In this document: positions 1 through 7,749 of the stretch, piece by piece | How positions within the stretch are numbered: the first letter of the stretch is position 1 | How the letters are laid out: each line of letters opens with the position of its first letter | NCBI GenBank assembly: GCA_947259225.1 | Contig: CAMYLK010000006.1 | Coordinates: forward strand, 62,001-126,000 | DNA from: an uncultured Desulfobulbaceae bacterium | Lineage (GTDB): Bacteria > Desulfobacterota > Desulfobulbia > Desulfobulbales > Desulfobulbaceae | Direction of reading: 5' to 3' | Length of the DNA: 64,000 nt | Position numbers and translations under genes: made by a program | Notes under the pieces: model-generated | What the model was told of the DNA's origin: nothing | Seen by the model: the letters and a program-made list of their open reading frames with translations, nothing else | Databases searched by the model: none

Positions 1-1
1 T

Positions 2-199
2 CAGGAAAGAAACCTGCGCTGCCTGGATCTTCGTGAAGCTTTCAGCAGGCATGATGACCCCATCGAAGAGCTGTGGGCCAATATTTTTGATCCCCACCCG
101 AGTGAGTTGGCGCATCGGGTGGCTGCTGAAGAAATTTTTGCATTCTTTGGCCCGGAATGGGCAGAGACTATTGTTGCAAAAGAAAAGTCAGAACCGTAA
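2..199 (+). CDS. SGNH/GDSL-type hydrolase, C-terminal end (partial)
   Basis: The open frame enters from the left edge and stops at TAA 197-199. It reads on as DLREAFSRHDDP, then LWANIFDPHPSELAHRVAAE, then a short charged tail. The D-x-H-P-(S/N)-x-x-(G/A)-H block is the catalytic Asp-His end of SGNH/GDSL hydrolases, which are often tied to acylated surface polysaccharide or lipid. The ORF-track entry at 33..233 is in another frame and is a shadow. Only 65 residues are visible, so the substrate cannot be named; the family call rests on this one motif. Confidence 0.6.
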   Translation, partial: QERNLRCLDLREAFSRHDDPIEELWANIFDPHPSELAHRVAAEEIFAFFGPEWAETIVAKEKSEP

Positions 200-396
200 A
201 TTATTTGGTCACATTAAAGCAATCATTTCTTGACAAATCTTGTGTTTACGATTATGTAATTCAGAAATTTTTGTTTTGATCAAATTCGCGTAGAAACTGA
301 TCAACTTGAGGTGATCTTACAGGCTGTGAACAGAATAGACAGTGCTGTATTTTTAATGATCACTACTTTTCGGGAAATATAAACATAAGGAAGTCT

Positions 397-816
397 ATGA
401 AACGTGTTTTCTACATGGCAATTATTTTGCTGATTCTGGCCGGTTGTGATTCAGGTGACGAAACCGTCAACAGTGTTGGTGGAACTGGTGGAGGGCAAAT
501 AAGTAATGAAAATGAAACCACTCCAGCCCCCACTCCAAACGCTTCTCCATTAAACAGATTCCATCATTACAATCCTGACTCCTATGAAATGGGAAGTGCT
601 TCTGTTTCGTTTGTGGCATGTCCCGGGCAGCTGTTCGATGAATGTTCGCTAAATGGAGCCCCTTTTAATTTGCATGGGCAGATGGACGAAGGTCGGCAGA
701 CTTGGGTGCTGTATGGAAATAAACATTTATCCGGCGAAGTAGTTTGTAGAATTGGTGACTCATATTACTCAGTCTCAGTTGGTTCCCACGGCATGCAATT
801 TGGCTCCTGCCGATAA
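397..816 (+). CDS. small secreted lipoprotein of unknown function
   Basis: The 139-residue protein starts with a short basic and hydrophobic stretch ending in the lipobox LAGC (Cys17), so it should be processed by signal peptidase II and lipid-anchored. A Gly/Ser/Thr/Pro-rich linker (about residues 20-52) leads to a compact C-terminal part with four cysteines (CPGQ, DECS, VVCR, FGSCR), which could form two disulfides in the periplasm. A usable AAGGAAG lies before the ATG, and a terminator hairpin follows directly, so it is probably monocistronic. I do not recognise the family. Confidence 0.7.
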   Translation: MKRVFYMAIILLILAGCDSGDETVNSVGGTGGGQISNENETTPAPTPNASPLNRFHHYNPDSYEMGSASVSFVACPGQLFDECSLNGAPFNLHGQMDEGRQTWVLYGNKHLSGEVVCRIGDSYYSVSVGSHGMQFGSCR

Positions 817-840
817 TTGACCTGGTAGAGATAATAATGG

Positions 841-865
841 AGCAGAAATAAAAGTCTGCTTTTTT
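841..865 (+). terminator. rho-independent terminator after the lipoprotein gene
   Basis: Stem AGCAGA, loop of 8, stem TCTGCT, then TTTTT. It begins 24 bases after the lipoprotein stop codon. Confidence 0.65.
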
Positions 866-891
866 AGACCCCCTTTAAAACAAAATCGTAC

Positions 892-930
892 GGTTGGTGA
901 TAAGAATTTGCTTTCTTCTCACCAACCTTT
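892..930. terminator. second hairpin, terminator-like
   Basis: Perfect 9-bp inverted repeat GGTTGGTGA / TCACCAACC around an 18-base loop, followed by the pyrimidine run TTTCCTTTC. It could back up the terminator upstream. The large loop and interrupted T run make it a weaker candidate. Confidence 0.35.
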
Positions 931-1602
931 CCTTTCTGTATATCTTTTTCTGACACAAATTCAAGTGATCTCGCCATTATTTACATTTGCCGGCTACGTC
1001 CATCATTCCGGCCAATTTTTTCTGAGACAAGCGGTAAATATTTGTTTTTAGAAAGAGTTGGCCCTACAATCCTTTCTAGAGTGAATACATATCCGCTATG
1101 CGTTCCTCATAACCCGGGTAGGTAAAAAACTGACTCTGTCCGTCCTCATCTACAGATCAAATTCTTCTCCAGGCATCCTCTTAGTACGCTTTTGATTCTG
1201 TCTTCGGCAAAAGCGGCAGTCCCACCGGGCATACTTTTTCCACAGTTCCAAATGCACCAGAATTTTGTTTATGCACTCGTACCAGAATAGCTGAGGAAAC
1301 TTTGTTGGCTTATTCGGTCAGTGTCAATCACCTCAAGGCCAGATAATATTGGCCTTGGATAAATAGGATAGTGTTCTGGGTAGCTCTTTTGAAAAAAGAA
1401 GATTGAAAGAGAGGAGTGCGGGGCAGTTCTTGAGGATTAAAGGGTTGTTGTGTGAAATTGTAGGAATATCAGTCAAGTAGAGCGTGCATGACTCAAAAGC
1501 GACAACATTATCACAGGGAAATATTAATAAAATTATTTTACTACCGTTAGCAAAAGAAAAAAAAATTTGAATTATTCAGCAAACCGTAATAGTAATTCGT
1601 AG
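931..1602. other. long intergenic stretch, no convincing gene
   Basis: No frame keeps a credible coding stretch with a start and ribosome site. The only clear structure is a perfect 8-bp inverted repeat CAAGGCCA / TGGCCTTG at 1334-1357 with an 8-base loop and no T run. A short open stretch on the minus strand around 1150-1280 resembles protein (basic, Cys-containing) but is broken by stops, so it may be a gene relic that I cannot name. Confidence 0.5.
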
Positions 1603-1908
1603 TTGTTTGCTATTATTGTGGAAGCAGATGAACAGAGTCATGTTGTCAATGCTTCCAGGATTATTGCCGGAATATTAACCTGGAACAGCGGCCTGTTAGG
1701 TCTGCCGGTCGGATTGATTGCCAAGATGGCCGGCTGGGCTATACTCATTAATCTGGCATCTGTATTTGTTCCCTTTTTTACTCATGAGTGGAACTGTTTG
1801 TTTTTACTTTGTATCCAGCCTTTAAAGCTGCAAGACTTGATCCCATTCAAGCCTTACGGGGAATGTAAAAAAAATGTGAGGGATAAGAATGATTTTTTTG
1901 AGAGATAG
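1603..1908 (+). CDS. uncertain ORF with one membrane segment, possibly a gene remnant
   Basis: The frame is open for 101 codons from a TTG with no ribosome site. Its first 17 codons (EADEQSHVVNASRII region) are repeated in mutated form at 6526, just outside the IS3 remnant. Mid-protein there is a hydrophobic stretch (GWAILINLASVFVPFF) that could cross the membrane. It overlaps the start of the next gene by 20 bases, and that gene has its own GAGGGA site inside this frame. I do not recognise the family; a truncated remnant is as likely as a working gene. Confidence 0.25.
   Translation: MFAIIVEADEQSHVVNASRIIAGILTWNSGLLGLPVGLIAKMAGWAILINLASVFVPFFTHEWNCLFLLCIQPLKLQDLIPFKPYGECKKNVRDKNDFFER
1618..1668 (+). 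repeat. diverged direct repeat, copy A (partner at 6526)
   Basis: About 50 bases match 6526-6576, with a shared core GATGAACAGAGTCATGTTGT and only a few substitutions. Both copies can be read in one frame as (A/V)DEQSHVV(N/K)A(S/A)RII, which suggests duplicated pieces of a coding sequence. Confidence 0.6.
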
Positions 1909-2569
1909 GCTATCCAAAAAGAATAGTATTCTGGATGGCGTAATCAAAAATATTTTACCTGTAATTATTATTATTTGTTTAAGTGTGTTCAATGCTCAGA
2001 TCTGTCAAGCTGATGATATTGCTGATATTCTTGAAGACGTGAATAAAACAGCTGTTCCGAGCACAGAGGATGCTGCTGAAGAACCGGCCAAGAAAAAACC
2101 GGATAGCTCGTCAGGCACAACAGTCACCAATACATCAATGCCGAGTGATGAAGCGGTTTTTATCGGTCTTGGTGTCGCCGGTTTAGCTGCTCTGGCTCTT
2201 GCTTTAGGTAATAGCGGTAGTGATGATGCTGGTCCTGCCTTGCCTCCTCCAGTTCAAGTAGATCCGGTTGGACCCGGTATAGGAGGGACATGGTCGGGTA
2301 GACTGGTGCTGGTCAATCATGGGGCGGAACTGGTCACTGCTACTGTGGTCCAAAATGGTGCGGATGTACAGATAACGACATCTACATCCCTGCCATATGG
2401 CAAGAACTTCACTGGTACTATAAGCGGTTCGGGTTCCATGTATATGTTCGATGGCACCACAGGAGAGACGTGGACCACCTTCGGAGGAAATGCTACTGCA
2501 AATAGACTCAGTCTGTATGATTATGTAAATAACTTTGAAGATTTGGATCGGCTTGAACTCACCAGGTAA
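1889..2569 (+). CDS. exported protein of unknown function
   Basis: A 226-residue protein with GAGGGA about 8 bases before ATG 1889. A basic start and hydrophobic segment (residues 17-40, ending near ICQA) form a long signal peptide. An Asp/Glu/Pro/Ser-rich linker follows, then a Gly/Ala/Leu-rich hydrophobic stretch (about 91-108) that could be a second membrane anchor. After a Pro-rich hinge, the C-terminal ~95 residues (from GGTWSGRL) have alternating hydrophobic and polar residues typical of a small beta-barrel or lipocalin-like fold. No catalytic motif is visible. The gene sits beside a polysaccharide cluster, but a role there would be a guess. Confidence 0.6.
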   Translation: MIFLRDRLSKKNSILDGVIKNILPVIIIICLSVFNAQICQADDIADILEDVNKTAVPSTEDAAEEPAKKKPDSSSGTTVTNTSMPSDEAVFIGLGVAGLAALALALGNSGSDDAGPALPPPVQVDPVGPGIGGTWSGRLVLVNHGAELVTATVVQNGADVQITTSTSLPYGKNFTGTISGSGSMYMFDGTTGETWTTFGGNATANRLSLYDYVNNFEDLDRLELTR

Positions 2570-2836
2570 ATGACGCTGATAAAAGTGTATTTATTGCTTC
2601 GGTGTTCACGATATTTTTATAGCGACTAGCTGATCCGGCATTTTCAGGTGTGATGACAATCGGATTATATAGGCCAACTATATCTGATTCATTAAGAACC
2701 ATCTCCTGTAATTCCTGATTATTTTGAATAGCAATGATAAGGGTCCGCCAAAGTTTTTCTGAAAGGCTTTCGGTGTTGCAACGTAAGATCTTGTGCAAAT
2801 GGCTCAGGTCATGCCTTTTTAAAATTTTATCTGTTT
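2559..2836 (-). pseudogene. possible gene fragment without a start
   Basis: The minus-strand frame is open from just after a TAA near 2837 down to 2559 and reads ILKRHDLSHLHKILRCN and onward. The composition is protein-like, but there is no ATG/GTG with a ribosome site; the track's start is a bare TTG. It overlaps the 3' end of the exported-protein gene by 11 bases. I read it as the tail of a decayed gene of unknown family, or a chance ORF. Confidence 0.25.
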
Positions 2837-2984
2837 ACCACTGAAACTCAGCTTTCATTCGGGAGACAGATCGGAGTCTACGCTACCTCAATTTTTCCGC
2901 CACCGGCAGGGGATTGCGCTGATGATTGCAACACTTAAGGCCTTATGTGTTACATTCGCGAGAAAACCAGGGTAGTTGTCGTTT

Positions 2985-4307
2985 TTAATTATCGTGATAG
3001 TCAGAAAAAGTTTTTTGTCTCTTTCTGTTTAATTTGTGAAGGAATGAACCAATAGGGGAAAACAGAATTGCCATAATAATCTTCCGCCCCAAGGGTCCTC
3101 TGAATTTCCCAAGGAGAGCATATGAAACATTTTTTTTCTTATCGTGAAAAGTTGCATCCGGAATTGGAAAATGATAGTCAGGGACAAGCTGATTCTTCCT
3201 TTTTCTCGCCCTAAAATAGACTCTTGCCCTGGTTCTTTTCGCTTGCACCATGGCCAGAATTCTCTTTGAAACTCTTTTTCCTGGCAAGTGATGCAGGATT
3301 ACAGCGCCATCCGCTTCAGCGTCCCGCAGTATTTTAAGCCCTTGAGGGGTTCTCTGAGAAACAAGGGTGCATCGTTCAAGCTTTGAGTATTCATCCGGAT
3401 AATCAAAAGCCCAAAAATCACCAAAGCTTAAGTCGGCATACTCTGCAAGTCCATCAATGCAAAGATAACATCGCTTTGCGCCAAAAAGACGAAACATCAC
3501 ATTAATGACAGTGCCAAAGGCTTCCTGAACATGGAGAGCAGTCGTGCTCTTGTTTTTATTGACCACATGCATACCACCTGGCCAGCCACCACCTCTGAAA
3601 TCAAATCGGGCAACATCTTCCTTCTTGACACCAGCTGCCTGCATCGCCTCCAGGTGACCTTCAGGATTCATGGTGCAAGTGCAGTACAGACCAAAAATAC
3701 AGGCTATTTTGCCAGATAGTTTAGGGTCAACCTCAGCTATTTTCCTCAACCCATGTATCTGGCAGGGAAGAGCCACTATCGCAAATTTTCCTTTTTTCTT
3801 TCGTATTTTCTGTAAGACCTCCATGGACGGAGTTACGCAATATTTTGACTGGGCAGCTTTCTTTATATCTTCAACAGTAGTTGCCAGCACACCTTTCGTT
3901 CGATAAGGGTGGTCGGGATCCGGTCCAACGACAACAGCACCATCAATCTTTCCAGTCTCAAGCAAATACGTCAACAGTCCTGTTACCAGTCCTCCACTGG
4001 CGCCAGCATACCGAACCTCATTGTCAAGAGGATGTCCGACAAAATTATTTTCTGTATATCCTTCAAGGTCCCCGGGGTCATAACGGGTGTCGTTAACAGC
4101 GCGGGACAAAGCAGGGAAATTGACATCAGCTCCGGGGCAGCATCTACTGCAAAATCCACAGGAAATACACTCTCCTTTTAAAACAGGAAAATACTCAGCA
4201 TTGAAATCAATGACACCTGCAGGGCAGATCCCGGCACAGACTCCACAGCGAGCACATAATCCCTGGGCAATGACGGTGTCATGTAACTCTGAAAAATGTT
4301 TTTTCAT
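2985..4307 (-). CDS. FrhB-family iron-sulfur oxidoreductase of a polysaccharide cluster
   Basis: The 440-residue protein opens with two ferredoxin-type clusters (CARCGVCAGICPAG near residues 18-31 and CISCGFCSRCCPG near 47-59). These are followed by the coenzyme F420 hydrogenase/dehydrogenase beta-subunit fold (SGGLVTGLL; further Cys at CIFGLYCTC and the CYLCID block). Family members pass electrons between an Fe-S/flavin centre and a small carrier; those in polysaccharide clusters probably reduce a sugar or polyprenyl-linked intermediate, but the substrate is not established. It is the last gene of a minus-strand trio with two acyltransferases (28-base gap), which supports the surface-glycan setting. 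Confidence 0.8.
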   Translation of the reverse strand: MKKHFSELHDTVIAQGLCARCGVCAGICPAGVIDFNAEYFPVLKGECISCGFCSRCCPGADVNFPALSRAVNDTRYDPGDLEGYTENNFVGHPLDNEVRYAGASGGLVTGLLTYLLETGKIDGAVVVGPDPDHPYRTKGVLATTVEDIKKAAQSKYCVTPSMEVLQKIRKKKGKFAIVALPCQIHGLRKIAEVDPKLSGKIACIFGLYCTCTMNPEGHLEAMQAAGVKKEDVARFDFRGGGWPGGMHVVNKNKSTTALHVQEAFGTVINVMFRLFGAKRCYLCIDGLAEYADLSFGDFWAFDYPDEYSKLERCTLVSQRTPQGLKILRDAEADGAVILHHLPGKRVSKRILAMVQAKRTRARVYFRARKRKNQLVPDYHFPIPDATFHDKKKNVSYALLGKFRGPLGRKIIMAILFSPIGSFLHKLNRKRQKTFSDYHDN

Positions 4308-4335
4308 AAAGAAATTATTCTTTCTCCTTAGTATA

Positions 4336-4962
4336 TCAGGTTCTAAACCTCAAAACACTGGCCGGCTTCCCTATGCAGACAGAGAGTGGAGGCAGCGTTT
4401 TGCATACATCAGCATGAGCTCCAACCACACAATCATGACCGATATTTATCCCTGCATAAACAGTTGTTCTGGCCCCCAGCCAACATCGATCACCTACGCG
4501 AGTCATGCTTTTTTCTTCACCTTCTTTGTTCATCACCTGACACGATGAGGAACCTGAATGTTTTCCAAGGACACAATAAGCCGCAAGTAAACAGTCGGAG
4601 CCAATAATCACTGGACATGATGTGGCATTTACCAGGCAATTACTGCTTACATTTGCCCCGGATTTAAGAAGAATCTTTTCACTTGCAGCATGAAGTTTTG
4701 TACCTGTACCGATAAAAACATTATCTTCAATGGTGATAGCCATGTCAGTCTTATTGACACCTTGCGCATAAAGAACAGTGTCATTACTCAACACAACCCC
4801 GTTACCAATAGTTACCATGTGGGGATTCGTGATATCTATAAAACGCCCGAAAAGAACATTTTTTCCACAGTGTCGAAAAAATCGAGGGTATAATTTCTGC
4901 CTGAGCAGTATTCCTAAAGCCCCAGGGCACCAGCGAAGAAAAACAAAAAGAATTCTACTCAT
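4336..4962 (-). CDS. hexapeptide-repeat acyltransferase
   Basis: 208 residues with many (I/V/L)-G-x-x-x-x repeats of the left-handed beta-helix fold (for example VTIGNGVVLSNDT and VFIGTGTKLHA). The repeats resume at the C-terminus after a cysteine-rich loop. The enzymes form trimers and move acetyl or another acyl group from CoA to a sugar. I moved the start from 5073 to ATG 4962 (MSRILF): that ATG overlaps the upstream stop as ATGAGTAG, a sign of translational coupling, and the longer version would run far into the neighbour. The exact acceptor sugar is unknown. Confidence 0.8.
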   Translation of the reverse strand: MSRILFVFLRWCPGALGILLRQKLYPRFFRHCGKNVLFGRFIDITNPHMVTIGNGVVLSNDTVLYAQGVNKTDMAITIEDNVFIGTGTKLHAASEKILLKSGANVSSNCLVNATSCPVIIGSDCLLAAYCVLGKHSGSSSCQVMNKEGEEKSMTRVGDRCWLGARTTVYAGINIGHDCVVGAHADVCKTLPPLSVCIGKPASVLRFRT

Positions 4963-5692
4963 CGCTTTCAAGAATTTTTTTTGCCGGGACACCGGCGATG
5001 TTAACCTTTTCCGGGATGTCAGCGTTAACCAGTGAGCCGTCGGAGATCGTGACATCATTGCCGATTGTAACACCAGTCAGGATCGTTACATCCCTCCCGA
5101 CAGTGACACGGTCTCCAATGGTAATAGCGCCATTTGAAATCAAAGGCTGCTCAATAACAGGTATATCAGTGCGACTAAAACTGTGAGTTGCTCCTGAAAT
5201 ATAGCAATTGTCACCGATAATACATTTTTCACCAACCTGTAATCCCTCATAGGATCCCAAACGACAGCTAATGCCTATAACAGTCTCTTTTCCGATAACA
5301 AGTTCTCCACCCAGACAATTCAAAATACTCTGTTGGCCAACACGAACATCATTGGCAATGATAATTTTTTGTCCGTCCTTTTTCAGGCTGAGTGTCGTGT
5401 CGTTGCCCAAGTCCACATTATTTCCAATTTGGATGCGAGCAGCTCTTTGAATTGTCATATTCTGCCCAAAAGAACATGAGGATCCAAGCCTATCAAAGAG
5501 GATTGGGTAAAAAAGATTTCGCAACGCATTGCCTGACTTTCCAGGTATTGGAGTGATAAACATCATTATCAACTCGTACAGGAGAAAATCCTTCAGGCTT
5601 CTATGGCCAATGACGGTTGTCATATATTTATCAAAAGAACCATCAGGATGTGATAAATATTGCTGAATGCTATTTCTGTTCTCTTCTGTCAT
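4955..5692 (-). CDS. hexapeptide-repeat acyltransferase, first gene of the trio
   Basis: 245 residues. An alpha-helical N-terminal part (to about residue 80) is followed by a left-handed beta-helix (IQIGNNVDLGNDT, VRVGQQSIL, LVIGKETVIG) and the C-terminal block VTVGRDVTILTGVTIGNDV typical of sugar O-acetyltransferases. His at THSF (CYISGATHSFSR) is in the right place for the catalytic His. I prefer ATG 5692 to the TTG at 5695. It shares 8 bases with the second acyltransferase, so the two are coupled and probably acylate the same polymer. Confidence 0.8.
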   Translation of the reverse strand: MTEENRNSIQQYLSHPDGSFDKYMTTVIGHRSLKDFLLYELIMMFITPIPGKSGNALRNLFYPILFDRLGSSCSFGQNMTIQRAARIQIGNNVDLGNDTTLSLKKDGQKIIIANDVRVGQQSILNCLGGELVIGKETVIGISCRLGSYEGLQVGEKCIIGDNCYISGATHSFSRTDIPVIEQPLISNGAITIGDRVTVGRDVTILTGVTIGNDVTISDGSLVNADIPEKVNIAGVPAKKILESDE

Positions 5693-5887
5693 CAAACACT
5701 AATCACTTTGTAGCCCAGTGGGGCAGTTATCAACAGTAACGCTCATGAATGTTTGGGGCGACTTTTCATGCACGAAACATATCAAGCCGAGCTCTCGGTG
5801 TCAATGTAAGCACCAAGTGACCTTCCCCCGTTAAATCTTCCTGATTTCATGTTATGTTTTTTACTAGTTTTAACAAGGTGGAAGACC

Positions 5888-6121
5888 ATGCCAAGTAAAC
5901 GTTATCGCCCCGAAGATATTATTTCTCCACTCCGGGAAGCAGATATTTCATCAGCCAAGGCCAATCTGTTGCGGAAACCATAAGGGCTTTAGACACCAGT
6001 GATGTAACCTGTTCTGTTATCTTTGGCGCAAGGAATACGGAGGAATGAATACTTCTCATGTAATGCGTTGCAGGGATATGGAGAAAGGATACCTCCGGCT
6101 TCACAGGGCCGTCTCAGGTCT
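5888..6121 (+). pseudogene. IS3 orfA remnant, frameshifted
   Basis: Reads MPSKRYRPEDIISPLREAD in the first frame, continues in a second as SVAETIRALDTSDVT, and in a third as KEYGGMNTSHVMR. These are consecutive pieces of the IS3 OrfA helix-turn-helix protein, so at least two frameshifts have occurred. Confidence 0.75.
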
Positions 6122-6135
6122 GACATTTGATTAAT

Positions 6136-6492
6136 TGATATTGCATGAAGTCCCTGACCATATCAGGTCGGACAATGGATCTGAATTTACAACTGAACTC
6201 GTGCGAAAAGGCTAAAGATGCTGAAGGTGATACTTTGTTCATAGAGTCTGGCAGTCCTTGGGAGAGAGGTCACAATGAATCATTCAACGGAAAACTGCGT
6301 GATGAATTGCTTAATGGAGAGATATTTTATACACTCCGAGAAGCACAGATTTTGATAGAACAATCGCGGCAAGAGTACAATACTGTTCGACCACATAGCT
6401 CATTGGGCTGCAAGCCTCCAGTCATGAAAACAAAACACCTGGAATACAGAAGGCCCGCAAAAAAAGTAGAGAAGAAAATCCCGATTCACTAA
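6136..6492 (+). pseudogene. IS3 orfB transposase, C-terminal remnant
   Basis: The remnant reads HIRSDNGSEFTTELV, which carries the second catalytic Asp, and after a shift SPWERGHNESFNGKLRDE with the catalytic Glu. It ends in YNTVRPHSSLGCKPP, the standard end of IS3 DDE transposases. The first DDE Asp and the whole N-terminal part are missing. The ORF track shows only the part from 6145. Confidence 0.8.
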
Positions 6493-6525
6493 TTTAAAGG
6501 TGGTCCGGTTAGGTGGGGCAGGTCA

Positions 6526-6576
6526 GTTGAAGTAGATGAACAGAGTCATGTTGTCAAAGCTGCCAGGATTATTACC
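6526..6576 (+). repeat. diverged direct repeat, copy B (partner at 1618)
   Basis: Begins at the base after the right end of the IS3 remnant and matches 1618-1668. In this copy the shared reading frame ends at a stop after RIIT, so copy B is a truncated piece. Confidence 0.6.
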
Positions 6577-6780
6577 TGAACATTCGAGGTTGCACATAAT
6601 GGTGTTAAGGATTATCAATTGCTCAGAACATTATATTAATTACCATTTTGCTTGTAATGCTTATTGTTTGATTATGTGTATGATTTTTAAGTTGGGTAGG
6701 TTTCAGCTCCGCAGGCAAGCGTTACTGTTGAGATTTGTACTATCCGGTTATTGACAAAACATTATGAGGAGATAATCAAT

Positions 6781-7740
6781 TTGTTGCTTTCGTTAGTTAT
6801 TCCCCTTTTAAACGAAGAAGACAATATACCTGAACTGTATACTGAATTAAAAACAGTTCTCGTGGCATTACCACATGACCATGAAATTCTTTTTGTTGAT
6901 GATGGAAGTACAGACCGAAGTTTGCAGCTCCTTTGTGAATTAGAGGAAAAGGATGACAAGGTAGTTGTCGTCAGTTTTCGGAGAAATTTTGGACAGACCG
7001 CTGCCATGTCCGCAGGATTTGATCATGCCCATGGGGATGTTATAATTACCATGGATGCGGATTTGCAGAACGACCCCCATGATATACCCAAAATGATTGA
7101 TATGCTGAATCAGGGGTATGACGTGGTAACAGGCTGGCGTTATCAGCGAAAAGATTCTTTTCTGTCCCGTCGGCTTCCCTCTATGATTGCCAATAAGATC
7201 ATTTCCTGGATTACCGGTGTCAATCTCCATGATTACGGCTGTACTTTGAAAGCGTTCAGGGCGGTGGTTACTGAAAACATCAGGCTGTATGGTGAAATGC
7301 ACCGTTTTATCCCTGCCATTGCCAGCGGTATGGGTATTTCCTTTACTGAAATTAAAGTGAATCACCGGCCAAGACGTTTTGGGGATTCGAAATATGGCAT
7401 TTCGAGGACAATACGGGTGGTATTGGATCTGATGACGGTCAAATTCATGTTAAGTTACGCGACCAGGCCCCTGCACATATTCGGTATTTTTGGTTTTGTC
7501 GCTTCAACTTTGGGGTTTCTTTTAGTTATGATAATGACCGTCCAGCGACAGTTTTATGGGGTTCCACTAGCTGACAGACCCTTGCTTCTGCTTTCAGTGC
7601 TGCTTATCTTTATGGGGGTTCAGTTTATTACCATCGGTCTGTTGGCAGAGCTTGTTGTTCGTACATATCATGAGTCCCAGCGTAAACCTATCTATCATAT
7701 TCGGAAAATAATCAGTCGGAAAAGAGAACAAGACGATTGA
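6781..7740 (+). CDS. GT2 glycosyltransferase, polyprenyl-phosphate sugar synthase type
   Basis: About 319 residues. The GT-A domain has SLVIPLLNEEDNIPEL at the start, FVDDGSTD, and the metal-binding block TMDADLQNDP. Two C-terminal membrane helices (about 225-290) end with a YHESQRKPIYHIR motif. This is the layout of DPM1/ArnC-like enzymes, which put a sugar on undecaprenyl phosphate at the inner face of the membrane. I chose TTG 6781 over TTG 6751 because GAGGAG lies 9-10 bases before it and the family motif starts there. It leads a run of four GT2 genes. The sugar is unknown. Confidence 0.85.
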   Translation: MLLSLVIPLLNEEDNIPELYTELKTVLVALPHDHEILFVDDGSTDRSLQLLCELEEKDDKVVVVSFRRNFGQTAAMSAGFDHAHGDVIITMDADLQNDPHDIPKMIDMLNQGYDVVTGWRYQRKDSFLSRRLPSMIANKIISWITGVNLHDYGCTLKAFRAVVTENIRLYGEMHRFIPAIASGMGISFTEIKVNHRPRRFGDSKYGISRTIRVVLDLMTVKFMLSYATRPLHIFGIFGFVASTLGFLLVMIMTVQRQFYGVPLADRPLLLLSVLLIFMGVQFITIGLLAELVVRTYHESQRKPIYHIRKIISRKREQDD

Positions 7741-7749
7741 GGTCTCTTG

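Larger units (their letters stand above)
5818..6525 (+). mobile_element. decayed IS3-family insertion sequence
   Basis: Left end TGACCTTCCCCC and right end GGTGGGGCAGGTCA (reverse complement TGACCTGCCCCAC) are imperfect terminal inverted repeats of IS3 type. Inside are an orfA with frameshifts and only the last third of the orfB transposase. At about 0.7 kb it is roughly half the usual length, so orfB has lost its front. Bases just outside (AAG left, GTT right) do not form a target duplication. It cannot move by itself. Confidence 0.8.

Noticed and set aside
4087-4548. 153-residue plus-strand ORF
   Set aside because: It lies antisense over the FrhB-like and acyltransferase genes, has no family resemblance and is a shadow.
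5815-6528. target-site duplication flanking the IS3 remnant
   Set aside because: The three bases on each side (AAG and GTT) do not match.
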